A stretch of 64,000 bases of DNA from G965115915 sp965115915 (GTDB lineage: Bacteria; Pseudomonadota; Gammaproteobacteria; Eutrophobiales; Eutrophobiaceae): positions 1,178,001 through 1,242,000 of the forward strand of contig OZ220483.1 in assembly GCA_965115915.1 (NCBI GenBank). Reading direction: 5' to 3'. The translations under genes and the position numbers were made by a program. The notes beneath the pieces were generated by a model. The model saw only the letters and a program-made list of their open reading frames with translations, did no database searches and was not told the origin of the DNA. Of this stretch, positions 16,159 through 25,797 are shown one piece after another; within the stretch, counting starts at the first letter, position 1, and every line of letters starts with the position of its first letter.

Positions 16159-17472
16159 TCAGGACAAATGCCTCAGACATCCACCAACTGCCAGAAAAGA
16201 ACCGGTAACCACAATCGTATCACCCGGATCAGCGATTCGACGCACCTGGACAAGAGCGTCAGACACATCCGAATGAGGAAACACTTCGGCACAACCAAAT
16301 GCCTGTATCTCATCGGCCAATTCTTCCGCAGTACAGGCACGATCGGACTCCATACTAACCGGATGCCAGGTATCTGCAAACGTTGACAACTCCTGATAGA
16401 CGGCGTGACGATCCTTGTCCTGCAGCAAACCGATGACAAGGTGAATTTTTCCACCCTCATGTCCCAATAGTCGCCGCAAATTGGATGCCAACATATGCGC
16501 CGCCCGGCGGTTATGCGCAACATCCAGCACAATGCGATTTATGCCAGGGATAATCTGGAAACGGCCAGGCAGATGAAAACTGCGCAGACCATGGATAATG
16601 TCCTCATTACCGACCCGATACCGTTCAAATATCATGGATAACACCATCAGCACGCCAGACGCATTCTGTATTTGATAATCACAGTACCGGGTTGGTCTTG
16701 GCAAGTTGTTCATTCGATGCCCGACCCCATGCCAATACCAGGTATCCTCAACGATCTGAAAACCAAAATCAACACCGTTTACATACAATGGAGTACCCAA
16801 CGCCCTGGCACAGGCAATAAGACTGTCCGGAGGATCCGGATCAGCACAAATCGCCGGGGAGCGAAAACGGAATATCCCTGCCTTTTCCCTCCCTATACTC
16901 TCTCGGTCCATCCCCAGCCACTGCTGATGATCGAGATCGATGCTGCTGATCAGGGTGACATCGGCATCCAGCACATTCACCGCGTCCAGGCGTCCACCCA
17001 TGCCTACTTCAAGGACAGCGATATCTATCTGCTCCCGACGGAAAATATCCAGGGCCGCGAGGGTACCAAATTCGAAATAAGTCAGGGAAATTCCCGCACG
17101 GGCATTGTCAATGCGGGAAAACGAATCACACAGTGCTGCGTCACCAACCTGTATGCCATCGATTGTGATACGCTCATTGTAACGAATCAGATGTGGGGAT
17201 GTGTAACAGCCTACACGGTATCCCGCGTGGCACAGAATCAGGCGCAGCAGTTCCACACTGGAACCTTTGCCATTGGTCCCGCCAACACTGATTATATGAA
17301 ACGCCGGACTTAACAGTCCCATGTTATCAGCCACCTGGCGACAGCGCTCCAACCCGAGCTCAATGGCAGTGAAATGCAGGCGTTCCTGCCAACGTAACCA
17401 GTCATCCAGCGCAATGAAGTGAAGATTGTTACCGCGCTTTCCTGCTTCCTGGCTCGAACGCTTGTCAGTCAT
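16159..17472 (-). CDS. folC: Bifunctional folylpolyglutamate/dihydrofolate synthase
   Basis: ATP-dependent Mur-ligase-family enzyme that adds glutamate to dihydropteroate and to folates. The ATP-binding P-loop ISVGGTNGKGSSVE lies at about residue 60, followed by GMGGRLDAVNVL (about 156-167) and the C-terminal ligase block LDVAHNRRAAHML. The 437 aa are normal. The gene lies 39 bases after accD, and its TGA directly abuts the dedD start region. Confidence 0.95.
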   Translation of the reverse strand: MTDKRSSQEAGKRGNNLHFIALDDWLRWQERLHFTAIELGLERCRQVADNMGLLSPAFHIISVGGTNGKGSSVELLRLILCHAGYRVGCYTSPHLIRYNERITIDGIQVGDAALCDSFSRIDNARAGISLTYFEFGTLAALDIFRREQIDIAVLEVGMGGRLDAVNVLDADVTLISSIDLDHQQWLGMDRESIGREKAGIFRFRSPAICADPDPPDSLIACARALGTPLYVNGVDFGFQIVEDTWYWHGVGHRMNNLPRPTRYCDYQIQNASGVLMVLSMIFERYRVGNEDIIHGLRSFHLPGRFQIIPGINRIVLDVAHNRRAAHMLASNLRRLLGHEGGKIHLVIGLLQDKDRHAVYQELSTFADTWHPVSMESDRACTAEELADEIQAFGCAEVFPHSDVSDALVQVRRIADPGDTIVVTGSFLAVGGCLRHLS

Positions 17473-17511
17473 CAGGTCACCTCCAAACCATGTCCATGGT
17501 GCTTCGGCAGT

Positions 17512-18360
17512 TCACCTGGGCATCAGCAGATCGAGTATCACCGCGATGCGATCACGCAGTGCCCGGCGATCAATGATAGTGTCAATATCCCCATGTTCCA
17601 GCAAAAACTGACTGCGCTGAAATCCTTCAGGCAGTGCCTGGCGAACAGTCTGCTCGATGACCCGCGGGCCAGCAAAGCCTATCAGGGCACCGGGTTCGGC
17701 AATATTGATGTCTCCCAGGGAAGCAAAACTGGCCGATACCCCACCCATCGTCGGATTACACAGTACCGAGATATACGCAATACTCTGCTGTCTCATACAG
17801 GCACAGGCGGCACTTGTTTTTGCCATCTGCAACAATGAAAACAAAGCCTCCTGCATACGGGCGCCGCCACTGGTGGAAAAACAAATCATCGGAACGCGTT
17901 GAGCACAAGCCACCTCAGCCCCCTGCGCAAAACGCTCGCCGGAAACAGACCCCAAAGAGCCTCCCATGAAATCAAAATCGAAGGCACCAGCAACCACTGG
18001 CCTCCCCTTGAGCTCTCCGCTCACCATCAACAAAGAATCCGACTCTCCGGTCTTTTTCTGCGCCTGACTGATGCGGTCCCGGTAGCGTTTGGCATCCCGG
18101 AACTTGAATTTATCCACCGGCCTGAGTTCGGACCCGATTTCATTCATCGTGTCGGCATCCAGAAAATGCTCCAGCCGGCTACGTGCGCCGATCGACATAT
18201 GATGACCACATTTGACACATACCTGCTGGTTGCGGTCCAATTCAGCACGATAGAGCACTGCGTTACAGCTTTGGCATTTGGCCCACAGACCTTCCGGAAC
18301 GGAACGTCTTCCCGTCCTGATACGCAGTCGATCCGGAAACAACTTCGTTATCCAATTCAT
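17512..18360 (-). CDS. accD: Acetyl-CoA carboxylase carboxyltransferase subunit beta
   Basis: Beta subunit of the carboxyltransferase that makes malonyl-CoA for fatty-acid synthesis. The N-terminal zinc ribbon is complete (C29, C32, C48, C51: CQSC and CVKC), and the crotonase-like domain has GGSLGSVSGERF and TSGGARMQEALFSL. ATG 18360 gives 282 aa and overlaps the trpA stop as ATGA, so translation is coupled. The frame remains open to 18402, but those codons lie inside trpA and do not match the family. Confidence 0.96.
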   Translation of the reverse strand: MNWITKLFPDRLRIRTGRRSVPEGLWAKCQSCNAVLYRAELDRNQQVCVKCGHHMSIGARSRLEHFLDADTMNEIGSELRPVDKFKFRDAKRYRDRISQAQKKTGESDSLLMVSGELKGRPVVAGAFDFDFMGGSLGSVSGERFAQGAEVACAQRVPMICFSTSGGARMQEALFSLLQMAKTSAACACMRQQSIAYISVLCNPTMGGVSASFASLGDINIAEPGALIGFAGPRVIEQTVRQALPEGFQRSQFLLEHGDIDTIIDRRALRDRIAVILDLLMPR

Positions 18361-19175
18361 GCGCCGACCAATTCCGTATCCAGGGCAGTACGCATAGTGC
18401 ACATGTAATCACCCACAGAGTGCAATAACGCTTGCTCATCATCCGCAAACCGGGCAATACGCTCTACCAGAGAACTCCCGATCACCACAGCATCACAATC
18501 CTTGCCCACCGCAACAGCCTCCTCCGCAGTGCGTATACCAAAGCCAACGCTCACAGGCAAACAGATATGCTCACTTATATGGTGCAAATGCTGTGCCATC
18601 GCAGAAATGTCCAAAGCATTACTGCCAGTCACGCCCTTCAGGGAAATATAGTAAACATACCCACTGGCCATCGCTGCAATGTGCTCGGCACGCGCCTTGG
18701 ACGTTGTTGGTGACAATAAAAATATCTGATCCAGTCCATGGTCTCGCAGAATAGCATTATAGCCCTCGGACTCTTCCGGGGGTAGATCCACCCACAAAAC
18801 ACCATCTATACCAGCCTGTGCCGCACGTTCAGCGAAACACTCATGCCCCATGGCCTCGACCGGATTAAGATATCCCATCAATACCACCGGAGTACGCAAA
18901 TCTTCCCTGCGAAACTCCTCCACCAGCGAGAACACCCGATGCAAACTGGTATGGTGACTCAACGCCCGTTCATGCGCATGCTGTATCACTGGCCCATCCG
19001 CCATGGGGTCGGAAAAAGGTACCCCGAGTTCCAACAGATCAGCACCGCTTGCAACCAAACGATGTAGAATGGAGACGGTATACTCCGGTGCAGGATCACC
19101 CGCAGTGACATAGGGGATCAAACCTGTACGGCCAGACCGAGCCAAACCGGAAAAGCAGGCGTCTATCCTATTCAC
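18357..19175 (-). CDS. trpA: Tryptophan synthase alpha chain
   Basis: Cleaves indole-3-glycerol phosphate to indole, which is channelled to TrpB. It has the TIM-barrel signature LIPYVTAGDPAPEYT (about 19-33), catalytic Glu in LLELGVPFSDPMADGPVIQ (about 46-64) and Asp in GVLWVDLPPEE, and the phosphate-binding GFGIRTAEEA. Translation starts at a GTG (19175), giving MNRIDACFSGLARSGRTG, the expected N-terminus; no strong ribosome-binding site is seen. A 137-base spacer separates it from trpB, unusually long for the pair, with no gene in it. Confidence 0.96.
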   Translation of the reverse strand: MNRIDACFSGLARSGRTGLIPYVTAGDPAPEYTVSILHRLVASGADLLELGVPFSDPMADGPVIQHAHERALSHHTSLHRVFSLVEEFRREDLRTPVVLMGYLNPVEAMGHECFAERAAQAGIDGVLWVDLPPEESEGYNAILRDHGLDQIFLLSPTTSKARAEHIAAMASGYVYYISLKGVTGSNALDISAMAQHLHHISEHICLPVSVGFGIRTAEEAVAVGKDCDAVVIGSSLVERIARFADDEQALLHSVGDYMCTMRTALDTELVGA

Positions 19176-19312
19176 AGGGAAAACTGATGCTCACCACGAA
19201 TCACAGATATTTCGGCAGACTCTTTCCCGACCCGCGTTGGCAGCGACGACCAAGCCCTGCCTGCGTTTTGCGGCTTGCGTCAAAACCGAACAAAGATGGC
19301 ACTCGCCCGGCC

Positions 19313-20542
19313 TTAAGCCAGGGAAACCCCACGCAAGCGGGCAATGGTGGGAATGTCCTTATCGCCGCGTCCTGACAAGTTCACTACCAGGTTCCGGTCG
19401 GTACCCATATCCGGTGCCATACGCATCGCCCAGGCAAGCGCATGACAGGATTCGAGCGCCGGGATAATCCCCTCGCTTCGACACAGAACATCAAATGCTG
19501 TCAAGGCCTCTTCATCGGTAACGGCAACATATTCAGCGCGACCTGTATCTTTCAACCACGCATGCTCCGGTCCCACCCCGGGATAATCCAAGCCTGCAGA
19601 GATAGAATGGGTATCAACAATCTGTCCATCCGCATCTTCCAGAAGGTAGGTGCGATTACCGTGCAATACCCCGGGACGGCCACGGCACAGAGAGGCCGCA
19701 TGCCGGTCCGACTGGATGCCTTCTCCACCCGCCTCGACCCCATAGAACCGTACTCCATGATCCTCGATAAATGGAGAAAACATCCCGATAGCGTTGGAAC
19801 CACCACCAACACAGGCCACCAACGCATCCGGCAGACATCCAAACTGCTGCAGACATTGCATGCGAGTCTCACGCCCTATTACCACCTGAAAGTCACGCAC
19901 CATGGCCGGATAAGGATGCGGCCCGGCAACCGTGCCGATAATGTAAAAGGTGTCGTCCACCCCAGCGACCCAGTCACGCATAGCCTCATTCAGTGCATCC
20001 TTCAGCGTACGAGAGCCTGATTCCACCGATACCACCTGCGCACCCAACAGCTTCATCCTGTACACATTGGCCGCCTGTCGCTGAATATCATCAGCACCCA
20101 TGTACACCACACACTCCATACCCAAACGGGCAGCCACAGTAGCCGAAGCCACCCCATGCTGCCCGGCACCTGTTTCAGCAATCACACGCCCTTTCCCCAT
20201 ACGCTGCGCCAACAGGGCTTGACCCACTGTATTATTGATCTTGTGTGCGCCTGTATGGTTCAGATCTTCCCGCTTGAGCCAGACACGCGCACCACCAAGC
20301 CGATGACTAAGACGCTCAGCGTAATACAGTGGAGAAGGACGGCCAACATACTGTTTCAGTTGCTCATCGAGAAGGGACAAAAACGCTTCGTCACGAATGC
20401 AGGATTGCCATGCCTGGGTCAACTGCTCCAGCGGTGCTATCAGGGTCTCCGGGACAAAACGTCCACCCCAGTCGCCGAAATAACCCGCCTCATCCGGTAC
20501 TGCGGCTTCTTTAGCGGACATATCAAGTGCGAGGGTGCTCAT
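19313..20542 (-). CDS. trpB: Tryptophan synthase beta chain
   Basis: Pyridoxal-phosphate enzyme joining indole and serine to tryptophan. The PLP lysine lies in GAHKINNTVGQALLA (about 95-109), and the phosphate loop is VGGGSNAIGMF. The N-terminal block DWGGRFVPETLI is intact, and 409 aa is normal. The ATG overlaps the trpF TGA by four bases, so trpF and trpB are translationally coupled. Confidence 0.97.
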   Translation of the reverse strand: MSTLALDMSAKEAAVPDEAGYFGDWGGRFVPETLIAPLEQLTQAWQSCIRDEAFLSLLDEQLKQYVGRPSPLYYAERLSHRLGGARVWLKREDLNHTGAHKINNTVGQALLAQRMGKGRVIAETGAGQHGVASATVAARLGMECVVYMGADDIQRQAANVYRMKLLGAQVVSVESGSRTLKDALNEAMRDWVAGVDDTFYIIGTVAGPHPYPAMVRDFQVVIGRETRMQCLQQFGCLPDALVACVGGGSNAIGMFSPFIEDHGVRFYGVEAGGEGIQSDRHAASLCRGRPGVLHGNRTYLLEDADGQIVDTHSISAGLDYPGVGPEHAWLKDTGRAEYVAVTDEEALTAFDVLCRSEGIIPALESCHALAWAMRMAPDMGTDRNLVVNLSGRGDKDIPTIARLRGVSLA

Positions 20543-21183
20543 TTGTCTTTATCAGTATTTCGCACTGCCATAATGAACTCTTTCATTCTAGCAAAATCCT
20601 TGTTGCCTGACGAACCCTCCACGCCACTACTGACATCCACCGCATAAGGCCGCACGGCACGGATTGCTGTAGCGACGTTCCCGGCATGCAAACCACCCGC
20701 GAGTATCAACGGGCAGGAAATCGCATCCACCGGTGTCGTCCAGTCAAAACACTGTCCGGTACCACCTGGTTTACCAGGGACATGCGCATCAAGCAGCAGG
20801 GCTCCGGCGCCAGTATAGCGCACAGCCTGCGCTTTCAAGTCAATGCCCTCAGACATGGCTACCGCCTTGATCCACGGGAAGCCAAAACCACGACAAAATT
20901 GTCCGGTTTCATTACCATGAAATTGCAACCAGTCGATATCCAGTTCTCTGAGCAGGGTACAAATAAAATGGCTTTCGGCATCCACGGTCAACGCAACCCG
21001 GCCAATAAATGGCGGCACAGCGGCAAGGATCTCTTGCGCCTGCGAGATACTGACACAACGACTGCTAGAATTGAAAAATACCAGCCCTAGCGCATCAGCC
21101 CCGGCCTGTACAGCACGCACAGCCTCCTCAACGCTGCCTATACCACAGATCTTGACTCGAGTGCGTTGCTGTCCGGAACGCAT
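20539..21183 (-). CDS. trpF: Phosphoribosylanthranilate isomerase
   Basis: TIM-barrel isomerase of tryptophan synthesis. Catalytic Cys lies in RVKICGI (about 9-15) and Asp in LLLDAH; also visible are GADALGLVFFNSSSR and the phosphate-binding ILAGGLHAGNV plus VDVSSGVEGS at the C-terminus. The 214 aa are normal. It is coupled to trpB by an ATGA overlap and lies 74 bases after truA, the standard order truA-trpF-trpB-trpA-accD. Confidence 0.95.
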   Translation of the reverse strand: MRSGQQRTRVKICGIGSVEEAVRAVQAGADALGLVFFNSSSRCVSISQAQEILAAVPPFIGRVALTVDAESHFICTLLRELDIDWLQFHGNETGQFCRGFGFPWIKAVAMSEGIDLKAQAVRYTGAGALLLDAHVPGKPGGTGQCFDWTTPVDAISCPLILAGGLHAGNVATAIRAVRPYAVDVSSGVEGSSGNKDFARMKEFIMAVRNTDKDK

Positions 21184-21257
21184 GCCTCACCCACAGCGAG
21201 CAAATCCGGCCGAAGCGGACTGTCCACTACCCACAACCCGGGTCTTTCTACGGCAGA

Positions 21258-22097
21258 TCAAGGCTCGGCCTGGCAAAGGCGTTCATGCTCATCCCTGTGC
21301 GGCCCTGCGACACAGACTGACGACAGCAAACACGACTCCTCCGGGGGAGGGAAACGATACGGGGCAGGATAACTGACATCGTACAGATACAGACCGTCTG
21401 CGCAGGCGGTGACACCAGCCACTGTCCGGTCCCTGGCCTGCAGGACCTCTGCCGCCCAGGCAGGCTTATGCCGACCCATGCCAACACTGAGGAGTACCCC
21501 GACAATATTGCGCACCATATGATGAAGAAACGCATTGGCAGTGACTGTCACAACAATGAATGGACCTGAACATACTATATCCAAAACATCGATACGTCTC
21601 ACTGCGCTTTTCGCCTGACAGGAACTCGATCGAAAAGAACTGAAATCATGCTCTCCTGCAAGGAAACTGGCAGCTTGCCTCATAGGCGTCAGTTCCAAGG
21701 CATGACGCTCCCAGGCCAACTGCCCGGCATGAATGGCGGGTCGCGCTGGACCATTTTTAATATAATAGCGGTAAGTCCTTGTGCTTGCAGAAAAACGTGC
21801 ATGAAAACCTTCATCCACAACACTCGCCCACAACACACTGATAGCACGAGGTAGATAGGTGTTGGCCCCCAATACCCAGCAGTAAGGTTCGCGCGTACTG
21901 GATGTGGAAAAATGCGCCACCTGCTTTACGGCGTGAACACCCGCATCCGTTCTACCAGCACAACTCAGGTACACCGCATGGTCCGCCACCCGTGACAAGG
22001 CACCCTCACAGCTTTCCTGTACGGAACGTGCGTGACCCTGGCGCTGCCAACCAGAAAAACTCTGGCCATTATACTCAATGCCCAGAGCAACCTTCAT
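21258..22097 (-). CDS. truA: tRNA pseudouridine synthase A
   Basis: Makes pseudouridine at positions 38-40 of the tRNA anticodon arm. The catalytic Asp sits in CAGRTDAGVHA (about 46-56); other TruA blocks are EYNGQSFSGWQRQ at the start, FHARFSASTRTYRYYI, and FLHHMVRNIVGVLLSVG near the C-terminus. The length of 279 aa includes a slightly long C-terminal tail. It lies between fimV and trpF. Confidence 0.96.
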   Translation of the reverse strand: MKVALGIEYNGQSFSGWQRQGHARSVQESCEGALSRVADHAVYLSCAGRTDAGVHAVKQVAHFSTSSTREPYCWVLGANTYLPRAISVLWASVVDEGFHARFSASTRTYRYYIKNGPARPAIHAGQLAWERHALELTPMRQAASFLAGEHDFSSFRSSSCQAKSAVRRIDVLDIVCSGPFIVVTVTANAFLHHMVRNIVGVLLSVGMGRHKPAWAAEVLQARDRTVAGVTACADGLYLYDVSYPAPYRFPPPEESCLLSSVCVAGPHRDEHERLCQAEP

Positions 22098-22142
22098 ATA
22101 ATCCCGTTCGACTCCCCAAATCCCCTCGTCCCGTCAAGCAGT

Positions 22143-22190
22143 GCCGGTCTTCAACATGGAAATTTCCAGCCATCAGGACCCGACACCGGC
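22143..22190. repeat. Inverted repeat between fimV and truA
   Basis: GCCGGT (22143-22148) pairs with ACCGGC (22185-22190), and a perfect 12-base palindrome TGGAAATTTCCA (22157-22168) lies inside. It could be a fimV terminator or a site controlling truA; there is no U-tract. Confidence 0.35.
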
Positions 22191-22200
22191 CTGTTCCGTC

Positions 22201-25200
22201 TCAGAGTTTTGCCAGCAACTCCTCGGCCCGTTTCTTCTGCTCCTCATTGCCATCCCGTATAATTTCCTCCAGGGAAACGCGGGCACTCTCCTCTTCACCA
22301 AGTTCTACATACGCCCTGGCCAGATCAAGTTTTGTTGCTATTTCATCTTCCACAGATTCCATCTCATCGTCTGTTGTGGCCATCATCCAGGTCTTTTCCT
22401 GCTCCCCTTCCTGTTTTGCATCATCTTCCATGCCCTCATCGTCGAGGAGGGACAGACCCTCTTCATCGCCATCATCCAATGTATCCTCCTCAGGTTCAGC
22501 CATCATATTCAGGGTGTCGCCAACCAATGCCTCTACTTCCGCGTCTACGTCTGCCTCTTCCTCTACCTCTTCCTCAAACACCTCTGACACACTCGGACCT
22601 CCCGCAGAGATTTTCAAGGTATTATCATCATCCCAGACACCATCAGCAGTTGTTTCCGCTCCCACCAACTCCTCCTCCTGGATGTCCTGTTCTTCTTCTA
22701 CCGTGGTATCGGATATTTCCTGCTCCGGTTTCGCACCCTGGTCAAAATCAATCACAGTGGCACCGGTATCCAGCGCCTCCTGCTCCATGCCTTCGGCGGA
22801 AAACGCATCTTCCGCCGTTTCCGGTTCTTCCAATGCCTTCCCGAACTCGTCCGCATCACCTACCGCGGTAATATCCAACAAGTTCTCCTCTCCATCTGTC
22901 TCATAATCAGCACCATCCAAAAGCGTGATACCACCACCCTCGGTTGTCGAGTCTTCTTCATCGCCTCCACCCAACTCAAGTATATCCGCAGCACCTTCCA
23001 TTGATGACTCATCTTCTTCCTCCTTCACCGCAGCCGAATCTCCCTCCAGACCCAGGTCCCCAAGATCAAAATCCAGCTCCTCGTCCTCTCCCTCCTCTCC
23101 TTCTCCCTCTACCGCTACCTCTAACGCAGCCTCCCCTTCCACCGCATCTTCCGCTTCCCCCTCCACGCCCACATCCCCAAGATCAAAATCCAGCCCCTCG
23201 TCCTCTCCCTCCTCTCCTTCTCCCTCTACCGCCACCTCTAACTCTAACGCGGCCTCCCCTTCCACCGCATCTTCCGCTTCCCCCTCCATGCCCACATCCC
23301 CAAGATCAAAATCCAGCCCCTCGTCCTCTCCCTCCTCTCCTTCTCCCTCTACCGCCACCTCTAACTCTAACGCAGCCTCCCCTTCCACCGCATCTTCCGC
23401 TTCCCCCTCCACGCCCACATCCCCAAGATCAAAATCCAGCCCCTCATCACTTGCTCCCTCGTCACTTACCCCCTCATCGCTTCCACTGATATCGACCACT
23501 TCCCCAGCACTACTGAAATCGATATCCAAACCTTCCGCCTCTTCACCCTCCACCGCAGCGGTCAGGTCAACCATGCCCCCAGATGCCGCACTGGCGACTT
23601 CTCCCTGCTCCTCCTCTTCACCACCGCCTTCAAATAGCGGTGTGCTGGACATCTCCGACCACATTGCCAAAGCCATATCCCAATGCTCTCCCTGTCCATC
23701 AACCAAGTCATTCAGCACCCGGGCTTCTTCTTCATATTTCCTCCTCTCACCCGCGGTAAAGAAAACCTCCAACAATTTGACATGGAAATCCAACTGCTCC
23801 GGCTGTTGCTCTATGGCACCGCGTACCGCCTGTTCCGCCTGGTCATACTGTTCAAATGCCAAATACGTATCCACATCACGGAGGGCTTCGTCTTCGTCGT
23901 CGTCATCTGCCTCTTCCTCTCCAAAATCAGGTTCCGGTGTCATCTCCAATACGTGGCTATCTGCAACCGGGACACTGGCTGCCGCCATTTCAGCAGTATC
24001 ACCAGTGCCTGGCATCTGCGTTTCATCTTCCGCCCACGCCGCATCTCCCATGTCAACCGTTTCCTGTTGCACTGAAGCAGTAGTAGGAGACAGCAGACCC
24101 TCCATGTCATCCTCTTCAAAATGCAACCGGCGAGGACGGTTACGGACCCAGTAGACAACGGAAAGCCCGATTAGCAACACGGCCAACCCTCCCACTACAG
24201 GCCACAACAGTCCGGACTCCCGGAACGACAGCAAAAAGGTCTTCGCCTGGTCAAGCCATGACATCAGCAGACCTGACACACCCGAGTCCTCTTCCAGCCC
24301 CACGGCGGCCTCCTCCATCATCTCCGGCTCTACGGCAGCCTCCTCCATCATCTCCGGCTCTACGGCAGCCTCCTCCATCATCTCCGGCTCTACGGCAGCC
24401 TCCTCCATCATCTCCGGCTCTACGGCGGCCTCCTCCATCATCTCCGGCTCCATGGCGGCCTCCTCCATCATCTCCGGCTCCATGGCGGCCTCCTCCATCA
24501 TCTCCGGCTCCATGGCGGCCTCCTCCATCATCTCCGGCATGTCTTCAGTCGGCATCTCTTTTCCATCTCCCTGAGCAGCCAGCATCTCCTGTAAAGCAGC
24601 CAGATTCTGATCCTTGAGTTCAATCAAGGCATGCTGGTCCTGTGACAATTGCTCTGCCTCCAGCAAACGCTCCCTGAGTTCATTGTTCTCCTGCTTGACA
24701 GCCTCCATCGTTTCCAGGGCCAGGGTCAAGCGCTTTTCCATCTCCGCCACAGACTGCGTCCCACTGACACCGCCTTGCGCACCAATAGCGGACCCGGGGG
24801 TCTCGTCGGTCGGAGCAACCACCCGCAATTCCGCCTCCGTCTCTGTTGGCCTGGGAGCAGGTGCCCGCTTCTGCATATCTTCGGCCCTGGCAGTGTCCGG
24901 AACGACTACCGACTCTGGCCGGGAGGGCATGGGCGTCACGCCACCCCAATCCATATTCTGTTGCCGAACCGCAGTCTGGGCCTGCATGGAATTGATTTGC
25001 TCCATCTCGGAACGGGACGGCATACGCAAGATAGCTCCGCGTTTGAGATTGTTGATATTGGCGTCAGCAAAGGCATCCGGATTCACACGCAGAAGGGCCA
25101 TCATCATCTGACCAACCGAAACCCCCTGAGGGCGCATACGTTCAGCGATACCCCATAAGGTTTCACCTCGCTGCACCGGGCCATAATCTTCCTCCATCAC

Positions 25201-25737
25201 ATCCGTGTCAGCCACCACCTTCCGTGTTGCCCAATCAGCCGCTTCCTGGACACGCGCTGAACGGGGTTCAGAGGGGCGCAATTTTACCGGTGGATCCAGC
25301 AAAACACTGTACTCGCGCTGTATTCTCCCTTGTTCCCAGGAGACCTCCAGTACGAAGTTCAGAACCGGTTCCTGGATCGGCCTGGTGCTCGATACCTTGA
25401 TATGGTCCGGGCCCGCTTCCGTCGTTTCCGGTCTTATCAATTCAAAACGCAATCTGGAAAGATCGAGACCCCGCTCTATCCCGGCACGGCGGAACGATGC
25501 ATGGTCAGCCAGATACACACGCAGGCTGTCGAGTTCGCCAGCCTGCGGGGAAATCAGCGTTATACGACCAGAAAATGTCTGGTTGAGCATGGAATCCACT
25601 TCCAGTTGGCCAAGACCCAGGGCGTAAGCGTTCCTGGAAACCAACCACGATGCCACCAATACAAGCCCTGCACAGGCGACTACCAACAGACCGGCTACGC
25701 TGCGTTTGAATCCCGCTGAAAAGATATCCTCATGCAT
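22201..25737 (-). CDS. fimV: FimV/HubP-family polar hub protein with acidic repeats
   Basis: A large inner-membrane polarity protein needed for type IV pilus function and polar organisation. In order it has: an N-terminal signal or transmembrane segment, the FimV N-terminal domain (ALGLGQLEVDSMLNQ to REYSVLLDPP), a peptidoglycan-binding LysM domain (about 183-240, RGETLWGIAERM), a coiled coil (about 330-390), eight tandem copies of a PEMMEEAA decapeptide (about 399-479), and a transmembrane helix (about 507-534, LLWPVVGGLAVLLIGLSVVY). The cytoplasmic part is very acidic, with a TPR segment and three 39-41-residue repeats (about 766-890), and ends in the conserved FimV C-terminal domain. ATG 25737 is chosen (1178 aa); a TTG at 25761 is possible. 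Confidence 0.92.
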   Translation of the reverse strand: MHEDIFSAGFKRSVAGLLVVACAGLVLVASWLVSRNAYALGLGQLEVDSMLNQTFSGRITLISPQAGELDSLRVYLADHASFRRAGIERGLDLSRLRFELIRPETTEAGPDHIKVSSTRPIQEPVLNFVLEVSWEQGRIQREYSVLLDPPVKLRPSEPRSARVQEAADWATRKVVADTDVMEEDYGPVQRGETLWGIAERMRPQGVSVGQMMMALLRVNPDAFADANINNLKRGAILRMPSRSEMEQINSMQAQTAVRQQNMDWGGVTPMPSRPESVVVPDTARAEDMQKRAPAPRPTETEAELRVVAPTDETPGSAIGAQGGVSGTQSVAEMEKRLTLALETMEAVKQENNELRERLLEAEQLSQDQHALIELKDQNLAALQEMLAAQGDGKEMPTEDMPEMMEEAAMEPEMMEEAAMEPEMMEEAAMEPEMMEEAAVEPEMMEEAAVEPEMMEEAAVEPEMMEEAAVEPEMMEEAAVGLEEDSGVSGLLMSWLDQAKTFLLSFRESGLLWPVVGGLAVLLIGLSVVYWVRNRPRRLHFEEDDMEGLLSPTTASVQQETVDMGDAAWAEDETQMPGTGDTAEMAAASVPVADSHVLEMTPEPDFGEEEADDDDEDEALRDVDTYLAFEQYDQAEQAVRGAIEQQPEQLDFHVKLLEVFFTAGERRKYEEEARVLNDLVDGQGEHWDMALAMWSEMSSTPLFEGGGEEEEQGEVASAASGGMVDLTAAVEGEEAEGLDIDFSSAGEVVDISGSDEGVSDEGASDEGLDFDLGDVGVEGEAEDAVEGEAALELEVAVEGEGEEGEDEGLDFDLGDVGMEGEAEDAVEGEAALELEVAVEGEGEEGEDEGLDFDLGDVGVEGEAEDAVEGEAALEVAVEGEGEEGEDEELDFDLGDLGLEGDSAAVKEEEDESSMEGAADILELGGGDEEDSTTEGGGITLLDGADYETDGEENLLDITAVGDADEFGKALEEPETAEDAFSAEGMEQEALDTGATVIDFDQGAKPEQEISDTTVEEEQDIQEEELVGAETTADGVWDDDNTLKISAGGPSVSEVFEEEVEEEADVDAEVEALVGDTLNMMAEPEEDTLDDGDEEGLSLLDDEGMEDDAKQEGEQEKTWMMATTDDEMESVEDEIATKLDLARAYVELGEEESARVSLEEIIRDGNEEQKKRAEELLAKL
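23061..23460 (-). repeat. Three-plus copies of a 117-123-base repeat within fimV
   Basis: Units begin at 23061, 23178, 23301 and (partial) 23424, so the period is 117, 123 and 123 bases, always a multiple of three. They encode repeats built around LDFDLGDVG and EGEGEEGEDEG in the cytoplasmic acidic region. Confidence 0.85.
24301..24540 (-). repeat. Eight tandem 30-base repeats within fimV
   Basis: Eight head-to-tail units of exactly 30 bases encode EPEMMEEAAM or EPEMMEEAAV. They differ at only one or two bases, so the array is recent or homogenised. It sits on the periplasmic side, just before the transmembrane helix, where it may act as a length-variable spacer. Confidence 0.9.
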
Positions 25738-25797
25738 GGCTACAAGGTTCGAGTTTCCCAAGATAAAAGAATAATTATTGAACCATTCCCATATGCC

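Noticed and set aside
22925..24154. Long plus-strand frame rich in Ser and Pro opposite fimV
   Set aside because: It is the complement of the acidic, repetitive fimV coding sequence; Glu/Asp codons read backwards give Ser/Pro. No start context or domain.
24301..24540. CRISPR-like regular 30-base repeats
   Set aside because: The units are directly adjacent without spacers and are in frame inside fimV; this is a protein repeat, not a CRISPR array.
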